From Aeriscardovia sp. (lineage in GTDB: Bacteria > Actinomycetota > Actinomycetes > Actinomycetales > Bifidobacteriaceae): DNA of 64,000 bases. The notes below the pieces were generated by a model, which was not told where the DNA came from, made no database searches, and saw only the letters and a program-made list of their open reading frames with translations. Below are positions 53,578 through 62,899 of this stretch, one piece after another. The stretch spans positions 62,001 to 126,000 of the forward strand of contig JAFPUC010000014.1 of NCBI GenBank assembly GCA_017413255.1, read 5' to 3'. Positions within the stretch are counted from its first letter, which is position 1; every line of letters starts with the position of its first letter. The position numbers and the translations under genes were made by a program.

Positions 53578-56238
53578 ATGAAAACAAGCGAGATCGCAGA
53601 CAGATTCTTAAATTACTTTGAAAAGCGCGGGCATCTTATAAAACCCTCAGCCTCTTTGGTCTCTTCCAACCCTACGACGCTTTTCACAATAGCAGGCATG
53701 ATTCCTTTCATCCCCTACCTTCTAGGGGAAGAAAAGCCAGAATCCAAGAGAATGGCCAGCCTGCAAAAATGCGTGAGGACTTTAGACATAGATGAAGTCG
53801 GGAAGACTACGCGCCATGGCACTTTCTTTCAGATGCTGGGAAACTTTTCCTTTGGAGATTACTTCAAAAAAGAAGCCATAGGCTGGGCCTGGGATCTTTT
53901 AACTTCCCCTCTGGAAGAAGGGGGATACGGAATCGAAAAAGACAGGCTCTTCATCACGGTCTTTAAAGATGACGAAGAATCCAAAGAGGCTTGGAAAAAT
54001 TTGGGTGTGCAAGAAAGCCACATCCAAAGCCTGGGGATGGAAGACAATTTCTGGACCACGGGGGGGCCGGGGCCGGGCGGACCTTGCTCTGAAATCTTTT
54101 TGGATCAGGGTCCTGAATACGGAGAAGCTTCAGGCCCTGCCGGAAACGAAAAGCGCTACATAGAAATTTGGGACCTCGTATTTGAAAATTACGAAGTTGA
54201 CAACGTACAGTCAAAGACCAATCTTCACATCGCGGGAGAACTTAAAAATAAAAATATAGATACCGGGATGGGCTTGGAAAGGCTAAGTTACCTCCTTAAC
54301 GGGAAAAAGAACATTTATGAGATAGACGAAGTGTTTCCCGTAATAGAAGCCTGCGAACTGCTCTCCGGAAAAAACTACGGATCCGACCCCGTTTCCGACA
54401 CCCATATGAGAATCGTGGCAGATCACGTAAGAAGCGCCATGATGATAATGGCCGACGGAGTGAAGCCTTCAAACCTCGCAAGGGGATATGTGCTTAGGAG
54501 GCTTTTGAGGCGCTCTATAAGGTCTCTTTCGCTCCTTGGAGCCCCGGACAGGATTCTTTTGCCAGAGCTCATGGGGGTATCTCAAAAAGCGATGAAGAAA
54601 GAGTATCCGGAACTGGAAAACAAGATCTCATCCATTCAGGCCGAAGCCGAAAAGGAAGAAGAAATATTTAGGCGCACTCTGGAGCGGGGAAGCGACATGC
54701 TCTCCTCTGCTATCCAAAAGGCAAAGTCCGAAAAGAAGGAAAAGATTGACGGAAAGGCCGCCTTCCAGCTTCACGACACTTTTGGCTTTCCGATAGAGCT
54801 GACGCGCGAAATTGCCAAAGAAAGCGGGCTGGAAGTAGACGAAGAGGGATTTAAGGCCCAAATGGCCATCCAAAAGGGAAGGGCCCGCCAGGACGCGGTA
54901 ACGAAGAGGCACAACGTAGATGTGGCGGTGTACGACGAGGCAAAAAAGAGGCTTAAAGAAGAGCAACAGTTTACGGGCTACCAAACCCTCTCTTCTTCGG
55001 GCACGGTGCTGGAAATCCTTTCCGAAAAAGGCCCTGTGGAAAAAGCCGGCAAGGGAGAGACGGTGGATCTCATTTTGGACTCCTCCAGCTTCTATTTTGA
55101 AAGGGGAGGGCAGCTTGCCGACAGGGGAGAAATCATTTCCCCCACAGGGGTTTGCGAGGTGCTCGACGTCCAGCAGCCCGTAAAGGGCCTGACCGTTCAC
55201 CACTGCAAAGTGGAAGATGGAGAGATTCTGGCAGGGCAGAAAGTAGACACCCTTGTGGAGGAAGAAAGGAGGAAGGCCCTGGCCAGAAGCCACACCGCCA
55301 CCCACATCCTCCACCAGTCCATAAGGGAAGTTTTAGGTCCCGATGCAGTTCAAAGCGGAAGCGTAGTTGATGCAGACTACTTAAGCTTTGACTACAAATC
55401 AGACAGGGCCCCTTCCAAAGAAGAACTGTTTGCCATAGAAAAGATGGTAAACATGAAGATAATGGAGGACCTGCCCGTAAAAGCCGAGCAAATGCCCCTC
55501 GAAAAAGCCATAGAGGAAGGGGCGATGCATCTCTTTTCCGACAAATACTCCCCCATCGTCCGAGTGGTCTCTATTGGCGAAGACGGGTGGAGCAAAGAGC
55601 TGTGTGGGGGAACCCACCTTTATTCCACAGGGAAGGCAGGGCAGTTTATTATAGTCTCCGAATTTTCAAATGGGGCCGGAATCAGAAGGATAGACGCCTT
55701 TGTGGGAAAAAAGGCTTATCTTCAAAACCGCCTGAACCACCGGACGGTGAAGAATCTGGCTTCGATTATGAGCTGCCTTCCCCAAGAGCTCGAGACTAAG
55801 GCATCCGGGCTGCTTTCAGGCCTTAAAAGCGCGCAGAAAGAACTTTCAGGCTTTAAGGAAGAAAAGGTGGAGGCAAAGATAAAAGATCTGGCGGCATCAG
55901 GAAAGAGCGTCTTTGTAGAAGACATGGGGCGCGATATTTCCATAGATCTTCTTAGGAAAGCCGCTACAAGCCTCATGTCGAAAATGCAAAATAAGGCGGC
56001 CTGCTGCTTTTTGTACGGCATTTCCTTTTCGGCCCCAATAGTGGTGGCCGCTTCCAACAAGCTGGCGATCGCAGAAGGAATCAAAGCAAACGACCTCGTA
56101 AGGGCTTTTTGCTTGGCCATAAAGGGCGGGGGCGGAGGCAGTGCAGCTTTTGCCCAGGGCGGCGGAAAAGAGGACCAGAACGTCAAAGAGGGAGTGAAGG
56201 CCGTGAAGGCAATGCTGGAAGCGCTTAAGGCCCAATGA
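53578..56238 (+). CDS. alaS: Alanyl-tRNA synthetase
   Basis: Charges tRNA-Ala and removes wrongly attached serine or glycine. 886 residues. The class II catalytic domain includes NPTTLFTIAGM and TFFQMLGNFSFGDYF; the editing domain has HTATHILHQSIREVLG and CGGTHLYSTGKAGQF; the C-terminal Ala/Gly domain with GGGGGSAAFAQGGGK completes it. Starts 11 bases after the small protein; the stop overlaps ruvX by four bases (ATGA). Confidence 0.97.
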   Translation: MKTSEIADRFLNYFEKRGHLIKPSASLVSSNPTTLFTIAGMIPFIPYLLGEEKPESKRMASLQKCVRTLDIDEVGKTTRHGTFFQMLGNFSFGDYFKKEAIGWAWDLLTSPLEEGGYGIEKDRLFITVFKDDEESKEAWKNLGVQESHIQSLGMEDNFWTTGGPGPGGPCSEIFLDQGPEYGEASGPAGNEKRYIEIWDLVFENYEVDNVQSKTNLHIAGELKNKNIDTGMGLERLSYLLNGKKNIYEIDEVFPVIEACELLSGKNYGSDPVSDTHMRIVADHVRSAMMIMADGVKPSNLARGYVLRRLLRRSIRSLSLLGAPDRILLPELMGVSQKAMKKEYPELENKISSIQAEAEKEEEIFRRTLERGSDMLSSAIQKAKSEKKEKIDGKAAFQLHDTFGFPIELTREIAKESGLEVDEEGFKAQMAIQKGRARQDAVTKRHNVDVAVYDEAKKRLKEEQQFTGYQTLSSSGTVLEILSEKGPVEKAGKGETVDLILDSSSFYFERGGQLADRGEIISPTGVCEVLDVQQPVKGLTVHHCKVEDGEILAGQKVDTLVEEERRKALARSHTATHILHQSIREVLGPDAVQSGSVVDADYLSFDYKSDRAPSKEELFAIEKMVNMKIMEDLPVKAEQMPLEKAIEEGAMHLFSDKYSPIVRVVSIGEDGWSKELCGGTHLYSTGKAGQFIIVSEFSNGAGIRRIDAFVGKKAYLQNRLNHRTVKNLASIMSCLPQELETKASGLLSGLKSAQKELSGFKEEKVEAKIKDLAASGKSVFVEDMGRDISIDLLRKAATSLMSKMQNKAACCFLYGISFSAPIVVAASNKLAIAEGIKANDLVRAFCLAIKGGGGGSAAFAQGGGKEDQNVKEGVKAVKAMLEALKAQ

Positions 56239-56675
56239 AATGCATGGGGGTCGATTTAGGCCATAAAAGAATTGGCCTGGCCCTTGGGGAGAGCGAAGCC
56301 CAGGTGGCATGGCCCTTAAAGACTGTGCGGGTGGAAGGAGATCCCTTTTTCGCGTTAGACGAGATTGCCCGGATAGCCAAAGAAAATGGCGTGCAGTTTG
56401 TAGCCGTAGGGCTCCCCTTGAATATGGACGGATCTGTCGGACCCTCCGCAAAAGCGGCCCTGCGCTGGAAAAAAGCCTTTGAAAAGAGAGTTTCCTGCAA
56501 GGTGGTAACGAGCGATGAAAGGCTGACTACCACGGGGGCTCACCGGCAGCTCGAGTCGCTTGGAATGAAGGCCAAAAATCACATGAGGGTGGTGGATCAG
56601 CTTTCGGCCGTCATGATCCTGCAGTCTGCAATGGAGAAGGAAGAGGGAAGGAACAGCGGTGAGCCTGGAAAGTGA
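56235..56675 (+). CDS. ruvX: RuvX (YqgF), Holliday-junction-type resolvase / pre-16S rRNA nuclease
   Basis: RNase-H-fold nuclease; in E. coli it matures the 5' end of 16S rRNA. 146 residues. GVDLGHKRIGLALGE carries the first catalytic aspartate, VGLPLNMDGSVGPSAKAA and VTSDERLTT (second acidic residues), and QLSAVMILQSAM near the end. Order alaS, ruvX, mltG is typical for actinobacteria. The end overlaps mltG by 17 bases. Confidence 0.94.
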   Translation: MKCMGVDLGHKRIGLALGESEAQVAWPLKTVRVEGDPFFALDEIARIAKENGVQFVAVGLPLNMDGSVGPSAKAALRWKKAFEKRVSCKVVTSDERLTTTGAHRQLESLGMKAKNHMRVVDQLSAVMILQSAMEKEEGRNSGEPGK

Positions 56676-57927
56676 CCAAGAAGAGGGGGAAGGGGAAGCC
56701 TCGCAGCCCCGGCAGGCAGAAGGCAAAGAACGCCTAACCCCCCAAGAGGAAGGCTCAGAGGCCGGAGACGAGGAAACTCTGGACGATTTCCAGCTCTTTG
56801 AAAGGGAAGCCGGCGCAGAATTGGGCGTAGCCTCACAAAGCCGCTGGAAAAGAAGGCATGACAAAAAGGCGAAGAAGAAAAAAATAATAACCATTTGCAT
56901 AATCTCTTTCGTATTTGCCGCAGCAATCGTCGCAGGGGGCATAGCCACAAGCCGATTTGGCGGAGGCCTCTTTTCCTGGTTTGGAAATGCCGTAGAATCC
57001 GATTACCCGGGCCCCGGATACGGCTCTGTAAACTTCACAATTAATCCGGGAGAAGGAACAAGCCAGGTGGCCCAGGGCCTTGTCAAAGCCGGGATCGTAG
57101 CCTCTGAAAACGGGTTTGTGAGCGCAGTAGAGTCCAACAATGACGGCCAAGACCTTCAGCCCGGCACTTTTTCCCTAAAGTACAAGATGAGCTCGAATGA
57201 AGTGCTCTCCATCATCACCGATCCATCCAAAGCCATGGGAATGCTGGTATTTACCAACTCCATGAGGTCTACCGACATGATTCCTACCCTGCTCAAGTAC
57301 ACTTCATGGAGCAAAGCTGAAATAGAATCGGCCCTAAACGGCGGAGGGAAGGGAATACTTCCGCCGGAGGCGGATGGGAGCTTTGAAGGGTGGCTGGAGC
57401 CCGGAACATACGATCCTAAAAGTTACTCGAGTCCCTCGGCGCTTTTGAAGGCAATGGTAGATGCCAGAATTTCGGCATTAAACTCCCTCGCAGTCCCCCA
57501 GGGGGCGCAAAGGGAAAAAATACTCAAAATAGCCTCCATCATAGGCCAGGAAGTAAATCAGCAGCAATACTACGGGAAAGTGTCAAGGGTAATTTACAAC
57601 AGGCTCTCTAAGCACATGGTCCTTGGCATGGATAGCGTCATAGCCTACGGGTTTGGGGTTAAGGCAAAAGATTTGACCCAATCTATGCTTACCGACGCCT
57701 CCAATCCCTATAACGACAGGCTTCACCAGGGCCTTCCCCCTACTCCGATAGGAAACCCGGGGCCTGAAATGATAAAGGCCGCCATGAACCCCACCCCCGG
57801 AAATTGGATTTATTTTGTCACTGTAAACCTTGACACGGGCCTGACCTACTTTACAAACAGCGAGAAGCAATTCCAGGCTTATAAAGCTCAGTATGAAAAA
57901 TGGCAGGCTGCAAACCCCTCCATGTAA
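56659..57927 (+). CDS. mltG: MltG, endolytic murein transglycosylase
   Basis: Cuts nascent glycan strands at the membrane outer face, setting their length. 422 residues, GTG start at 56659 with 17-base overlap of ruvX. A 70-residue acidic then basic cytoplasmic tail, membrane helix at about 76-97, LysM-like domain (FTINPGEGTSQVAQGL) and the catalytic domain with IIGQEVNQQQYYGKVSRVIYNRL (quoted in part: IIGQEV, the glutamate), LGMDSVIAYGFG and PPTPIGNPGPEMIKAA. The long acidic tail is an actinobacterial trait. Confidence 0.92.
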   Translation: MSLESDQEEGEGEASQPRQAEGKERLTPQEEGSEAGDEETLDDFQLFEREAGAELGVASQSRWKRRHDKKAKKKKIITICIISFVFAAAIVAGGIATSRFGGGLFSWFGNAVESDYPGPGYGSVNFTINPGEGTSQVAQGLVKAGIVASENGFVSAVESNNDGQDLQPGTFSLKYKMSSNEVLSIITDPSKAMGMLVFTNSMRSTDMIPTLLKYTSWSKAEIESALNGGGKGILPPEADGSFEGWLEPGTYDPKSYSSPSALLKAMVDARISALNSLAVPQGAQREKILKIASIIGQEVNQQQYYGKVSRVIYNRLSKHMVLGMDSVIAYGFGVKAKDLTQSMLTDASNPYNDRLHQGLPPTPIGNPGPEMIKAAMNPTPGNWIYFVTVNLDTGLTYFTNSEKQFQAYKAQYEKWQAANPSM

Positions 57928-57961
57928 AGATGATCTGGTGCCGGTGCTAAAATGAAATTCC

Positions 57962-59614
57962 ATGGTTGCAGAAAACAGCGGGCATATAACTAAGCAGATT
58001 TTTGTAATAGGCGGAGTGGTTTCTTCCCTTGGGAAGGGCATAACTTCTTCATCTCTGGGCAGACTTTTGCGCAGCCGAGGCGTAAGGGTTTTGCAGCAAA
58101 AGCTAGATCCCTACATGAACGTGGATCCGGGCACCATGAACCCCTTCCAGCACGGAGAAGTGTATGTGACGGAAGATGGTGCCGAAACCGATTTGGACCT
58201 CGGACACTATGAAAGATTTTTGGGCACCCCCCTTTCCCAGAAGGCATCGGTAAGCTCGGGGCAGATTTATCAGGAAGTGATCGGGAAGGAAAGGGCCGGG
58301 GAATACCTTGGCGAATGCGTCCAGGTCATTCCCCATGTCACCGATGAAATAAAGCGCAGGATGCGTTCCCAGGCCGGAGATGAGGTAGACGTCATCATCA
58401 CCGAAATCGGGGGAACCATAGGCGACATTGAGTCTCTGGCCTTCATGGAAGCTGCAAGGCAGGTATGCCAGGAAATCGGCCAGGAAAACTGCATGTTTAT
58501 CGCAGTCTCCCTGGTGCCTTACCTTAAAGCTCCCAAGGAATTTAAGACCAAACCCACCCAGCAGGCCGTGATGCTGCTGAGGCGCGAGGGTATAAGCCCG
58601 GATTCTATAGTCCTTCGCTCCGAGCTGCCGCTTGCCGAATCCATAAAAGACAAAGTGGCCGCCATGTGCGGAGTTAAAAGGGAGGGAGTAATTTCCTGCC
58701 CGGATGCCGACAACATCTACATGGTTCCCAAGCAGCTGCATGAGGAAGGCCTGGACTCTTTTGTAATAAAAAGGCTTGGGCTCAAAGCTCATGAACTTGA
58801 GTGGGGAGAATGGGCCAATCTGATGGAGGCGATTTCAAACCTTAAGGGATCGGTCGAAATCGCAATAGTGGGCAAGTACGTAGATCTGCCCGATGCATAC
58901 CTGTCGGTAGTCGAGTCCGTAAAAGCCGCAGGCTTTGGGGAGAGGGTGAAGGCCGCCATCCGTTGGGTAGATGCCGATGAATGCACTGACGACGAAAAGA
59001 TCGCATCGCTTCTAAAGGGATGCGACGGCCTGATAATTCCCGGAGGATTTGGAAAAAGGGCTGTGAACGGCATGATAAGGACCCTGAAGTGGGCGAGGGA
59101 AAACAACTTCCCCGCACTCGGGATATGCCTCGGGCTTCAGTGCATGGTAATCGAGTACGCCAGAGATGTTTTAGGCCTCAAAGATGCTTCCTCTACCGAG
59201 TTCGATCCGAACACTGAAAATCCCGTCATTGCCACAATGGAAGAGCAGAAGGCCGTAATAGCCGGAAACAAGGATATGGGACACACCATGCGCCTTGGAA
59301 GCTACCCTGCCGTTCTAAAGGAGGGCACAAAAGCCTATTCGCTCTACGGGCAGAAAAACATCACTGAGAGGCACAGGCACAGGTATGAAGTAAATTCCGC
59401 TTACAGAAAGCGCCTTGAAGATGCGGGGCTGACTATTTCAGGCACAAGCCCGGACGGCGAACTGGCGGAATTTGCTGAAGTCAGCTCAAACCTCTTCTAC
59501 GTTTCCACCCAGGCCCATCCGGAGATGAAGAGCCGCCCCTACGCTCCCCACCCGCTCTTTAGGGGCCTTGTGCAAGCGGCTATTGAGCACAAAAAAGAGA
59601 GGGAAGAAAAGTAG
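57962..59614 (+). CDS. pyrG: CTP synthase
   Basis: Makes CTP from UTP with glutamine as nitrogen donor. 550 residues. The synthetase domain begins [26 protein letters not shown] (P-loop [10 protein letters not shown]) and contains [13 protein letters not shown]. The glutamine amidotransferase domain has IPGGFGKR, the nucleophile GICLGLQCM, and the HPEMKSRP histidine-glutamate pair. Followed 16 bases later by sufB. A TAAAAT about eight bases before the ATG and no ribosome site suggest a leaderless message. Confidence 0.96.
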   Translation: MVAENSGHITKQIFVIGGVVSSLGKGITSSSLGRLLRSRGVRVLQQKLDPYMNVDPGTMNPFQHGEVYVTEDGAETDLDLGHYERFLGTPLSQKASVSSGQIYQEVIGKERAGEYLGECVQVIPHVTDEIKRRMRSQAGDEVDVIITEIGGTIGDIESLAFMEAARQVCQEIGQENCMFIAVSLVPYLKAPKEFKTKPTQQAVMLLRREGISPDSIVLRSELPLAESIKDKVAAMCGVKREGVISCPDADNIYMVPKQLHEEGLDSFVIKRLGLKAHELEWGEWANLMEAISNLKGSVEIAIVGKYVDLPDAYLSVVESVKAAGFGERVKAAIRWVDADECTDDEKIASLLKGCDGLIIPGGFGKRAVNGMIRTLKWARENNFPALGICLGLQCMVIEYARDVLGLKDASSTEFDPNTENPVIATMEEQKAVIAGNKDMGHTMRLGSYPAVLKEGTKAYSLYGQKNITERHRHRYEVNSAYRKRLEDAGLTISGTSPDGELAEFAEVSSNLFYVSTQAHPEMKSRPYAPHPLFRGLVQAAIEHKKEREEK

Positions 59615-59630
59615 TTATCTAAGGAAAAGA

Positions 59631-61082
59631 ATGGATCCCAGCCCTTCCGGGAAAAAAGTAAATCCCGAGAAACTTGAACAGGATAGCCGTCTGATTTCCC
59701 AATTCGGAGATTATGGCTATGGATGGCATGATGCAGATCCCGAAGGGCGGGAAGCGCCCAGGGGGATAGATGAAGAAACCGTAAGGCGCATTTCAGAAGA
59801 TAAAGGCGAACCGGCCTGGATGACAGACATGCGCCTCAAGGCCTATAGGGCTTTTGCCAAAAGACCCATACCCACGTGGGGCGCCGATATTTCCGAACTG
59901 GACTTTGACGAATTTAAGTATTACGTAAAGGCGTCCGACAAAGTGGCCACTTCCTGGGGCCAGGTCCCGGAAAATATAAGGGAGACCTACGAAAAACTGG
60001 GCATTCCGGAAGCGGAGAAAAAAAGGCTGGTAGCGGGAGTGGCCGCCCAGTACGAATCTGAAGTCGTATATAACTCCATCCGGAGTGAGCTTGCCGAAAA
60101 GGGCGTAATCTTTTTAGATACCGACACCGCCCTTAAAGAACATCCCGAACTTTTCAAAAAGTATTTTGGAACCGTAGTGGGATTGGACGACAACAAGTTC
60201 GCCTCCCTAAACACCGCGGCATGGAGCGGGGGATCTTTTGTATACGTCCCCAAAGGGGTGGAAGTGTCTATCCCGCTTCAGGCCTACTTTAGGATTAATA
60301 CCCCCAATATGGGCCAGTTTGAAAGAACCCTAATCATTGCAGACGAAGGATCTTACGTACACTACGTGGAGGGGTGCACTGCCCCAATCTATGCCACAGA
60401 TTCCCTTCATGCGGCAGTAGTGGAGATAATAGTGGAACGCGGGGCCAAATGCCGATACACCACTATTCAAAACTGGTCTACCAACGTCTATAACCTCACA
60501 ACTCAAAGGGCCCTTGTCAAAGAGGGAGGGGAAATGGAATGGGTTGACGGCAATATAGGGTCAAAAACCACCATGAAATACCCTTCCTGCGTACTCATGG
60601 AGCCTGGCGCAAAAGGGTCGGTGCTTTCTTTGTCTTTGGCCGCCGCAGGCCAGTGGCAAGACACCGGCGCCAAAATGATCCACCTAGCTCCCCACACTTC
60701 TTCGACCATAGTTGCAAAGTCTATTTCAAGGGGCGGAGGAAGGTGCGCATACAGAGGGCTTGTAAAGATAGTCAAAGGGGCTGACGAGTGCAAGTCTTCG
60801 GTCAGCTGCGACACTTTGCTGGTAGATGAGATCTCCCGATCCGATACCTTCCCCACTATGGATATTTCCGAAAACCGCGTGGAAATGAGCCACGAGGCCA
60901 CAGTTTCCAAAATATCTTCCGACCAGCTTTTTTACCTTAGATCCCGCGGTATTGAAGAAAAAGAAGCTTCAGCCATGATAGTTCGGGGCTTTATAGAGCC
61001 AGTGTCAAATGAGCTGCCGATGGAGTACGCCCTGGAACTCAACCGCCTGATAGAACTTCAAATGGAAGGAGCCGTGGGATGA
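59631..61082 (+). CDS. sufB: Fe-S cluster assembly protein SufB
   Basis: Scaffold subunit of the SufBC2D complex. The start is the ATG at 59631 (AAGGAAA upstream), giving 483 residues; a frame from 59568 adds 21 residues that read through the pyrG end. Motifs: [39 protein letters not shown] (quoted by [17 protein letters not shown]), [11 protein letters not shown] (conserved cysteine), [14 protein letters not shown], and the C-terminal [21 protein letters not shown]. First of sufBDCS; ATGA overlap with sufD. Confidence 0.96.
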   Translation: MDPSPSGKKVNPEKLEQDSRLISQFGDYGYGWHDADPEGREAPRGIDEETVRRISEDKGEPAWMTDMRLKAYRAFAKRPIPTWGADISELDFDEFKYYVKASDKVATSWGQVPENIRETYEKLGIPEAEKKRLVAGVAAQYESEVVYNSIRSELAEKGVIFLDTDTALKEHPELFKKYFGTVVGLDDNKFASLNTAAWSGGSFVYVPKGVEVSIPLQAYFRINTPNMGQFERTLIIADEGSYVHYVEGCTAPIYATDSLHAAVVEIIVERGAKCRYTTIQNWSTNVYNLTTQRALVKEGGEMEWVDGNIGSKTTMKYPSCVLMEPGAKGSVLSLSLAAAGQWQDTGAKMIHLAPHTSSTIVAKSISRGGGRCAYRGLVKIVKGADECKSSVSCDTLLVDEISRSDTFPTMDISENRVEMSHEATVSKISSDQLFYLRSRGIEEKEASAMIVRGFIEPVSNELPMEYALELNRLIELQMEGAVG

Positions 61083-62158
61083 AAGAGTACGACGCTCTTT
61101 CCGAGCCTGAGGGAATTTCCTCCTTCGATCCCGAAGCTTTTAAAGATTTGAAAAAAAGCGAAGAGTGGAAATACGACCCTATAGGGAAAGTGGAAGAATT
61201 TTTGCAGCCCTTCCAGCCTTCAAACTGCGCCTGCGTCCTGTTAAACGGGAGTTTGGTGCCAGAGGGGGACGGGCAAAAGCTTCTTACCCCCAAAGACAAA
61301 GTTGAGGCCCAGGCCTTTTCGGTCCTCAAGCGCAGGTTTCATGTAGAAATCCCGGAAGGGGACTGCAGAATCGAAGTAAAAAACGAGGGAAAGGAGGACT
61401 GCATCCTCCTTTCCCTCCACGCCAAGGCCGATCAAACCTCCAGCGTTCTTCTAACTTTTGACGGCAAAGGCAAGGCGATCTACTTTCTGGAAGTTGAAGC
61501 GGAAAATGAAAGCTGCGTATCTATAACCGTCCTGTGCCGGGGAGAAGGGGAAAAGTTTGTTTACGACACTACCCGAATCTCTTCCATGGCAAAGGTAAAA
61601 AGAAATCTTCTGTGCCTGGGGGCAAAGTTTACCCGTTATGCCTCCAGGGCTTTCTTCTCGGGCCCACACGGCGAAGCTGAAATGAATGGGATTTACTTCA
61701 TCAATGGCGACGGATTTGCAGAAACTAGAGTAAGAGTGGCTCATGGCCTTCCCGATTGCAGGTCGAGGGTATCCTACAGGGGGGCGCTTCTTGGAAGCAA
61801 GGCTAAAAGCGCGTGGGTGGGAGAGAGCATTATAGGAAAGGACGGAAAGGGCAGCGACTCTTATGAACTAAATAAGAATTTCGTCCTCACTCCCGGCGCC
61901 AAGTCTTTTTCCGAGCCTCAGCTTGAAATTAAAAATGGAGACATCCTAGCGGCCGGGCACTCCAGTTCCGTAGGCTACTTCGATCCCAATCAAATCTTTT
62001 ACCTTAGATCCCGCGGGATTGAAGAAAAAGAAGCCAAGGAGATGGTAGTTTCCGGATTCTTTGAGGAGCTCCTTTCCCAAATGGGATCGGATGAAGCGAA
62101 AGAGGAATTTGAACAATTTTGCAAAAGGACGGGCGGTTTTAATGGCTCACAGGCTTGA
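61079..62158 (+). CDS. sufD: Fe-S cluster assembly protein SufD
   Basis: Partner of SufB in the SufBC2D scaffold. 359 residues. The N terminus has [12 protein letters not shown], the middle is the right-handed beta-helix with repeated charged turns, and the C terminus has [29 protein letters not shown] (quoted by HSSSVG and [13 protein letters not shown]). Overlaps sufB by four bases and sufC by 17. It shares a nearly identical 38-base DNA patch with sufB. Confidence 0.94.
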   Translation: MKEYDALSEPEGISSFDPEAFKDLKKSEEWKYDPIGKVEEFLQPFQPSNCACVLLNGSLVPEGDGQKLLTPKDKVEAQAFSVLKRRFHVEIPEGDCRIEVKNEGKEDCILLSLHAKADQTSSVLLTFDGKGKAIYFLEVEAENESCVSITVLCRGEGEKFVYDTTRISSMAKVKRNLLCLGAKFTRYASRAFFSGPHGEAEMNGIYFINGDGFAETRVRVAHGLPDCRSRVSYRGALLGSKAKSAWVGESIIGKDGKGSDSYELNKNFVLTPGAKSFSEPQLEIKNGDILAAGHSSSVGYFDPNQIFYLRSRGIEEKEAKEMVVSGFFEELLSQMGSDEAKEEFEQFCKRTGGFNGSQA

Positions 62159-62897
62159 AGTAAGGGATTTTAAAAGTTCCGTACAGACAAAAGAAGGCCC
62201 CAAAGAAATCTTAAAGGGCGTAAATTTTGAAGCCCTCTCCAGCGAGATCCACGTCCTTATGGGGCCTAACGGATCGGGGAAGTCTACTTTGGCCTACAGC
62301 CTCATGGATCATCCCGATTATTCCACTTCCGGAAGCGTAAAGCTGGATGGGAAAGAAATGGACCTTATGACGCCCGACGAGAGGGCAAAAGAAGGGCTGT
62401 TTTTAGGTATGCAGTACCCGGTAGAAGTGCCGGGAGTCCCCCTTACAAACTTCTTAAGGACCTCCTTAAAGGCCCTCAAAGGAGAAGCCCCCGCCCTTAG
62501 AAGCTGGCCCGCAATTTTAAAGGGGTACATGGAAAGGCTGAAAATAGATCCCCAGTTTGCATACAGGAATGTAAATGAAGGATTTAGCGGAGGAGAGAAG
62601 AAGAGGGCAGAAATCCTGCAACTGGAAGTTTTGAAGCCTAAATTTGCGATCCTGGACGAAATAGATTCCGGCTTGGACGTGGATGCTTTAAAGATTGTAA
62701 GTGAAGGCATCTGCAGGAGCCACGAAGAGGGCTGCGGCATAATCTTAATCACCCACTACGCCAGAATCTTAAAATATGTAAAACCCGACTTAGTCCACCT
62801 CTTCTACAAAGGGCGCATAGCCATGAGCGGAGGAAAAGATCTTGCCTACAAGATTGAGGAAGAGGGATATGACGACATTTTAGGTTCTCTATTGTAA
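62142..62897 (+). CDS. sufC: Fe-S cluster assembly ATPase SufC
   Basis: ABC-type ATPase of the SUF complex. The ATG at 62142 gives 251 residues starting [11 protein letters not shown]; the longer frame from 62061 reads sufD in another frame. Walker A GPNGSGKSTLAYSL, the SufC-type NEGFSGGEKKRAEILQL signature and Walker B FAILDEIDSGLDVDALKI are present. Overlaps sufD by 17 bases; two bases before sufS. Confidence 0.96.
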   Translation: MAHRLEVRDFKSSVQTKEGPKEILKGVNFEALSSEIHVLMGPNGSGKSTLAYSLMDHPDYSTSGSVKLDGKEMDLMTPDERAKEGLFLGMQYPVEVPGVPLTNFLRTSLKALKGEAPALRSWPAILKGYMERLKIDPQFAYRNVNEGFSGGEKKRAEILQLEVLKPKFAILDEIDSGLDVDALKIVSEGICRSHEEGCGIILITHYARILKYVKPDLVHLFYKGRIAMSGGKDLAYKIEEEGYDDILGSLL

Positions 62898-62899
62898 TC

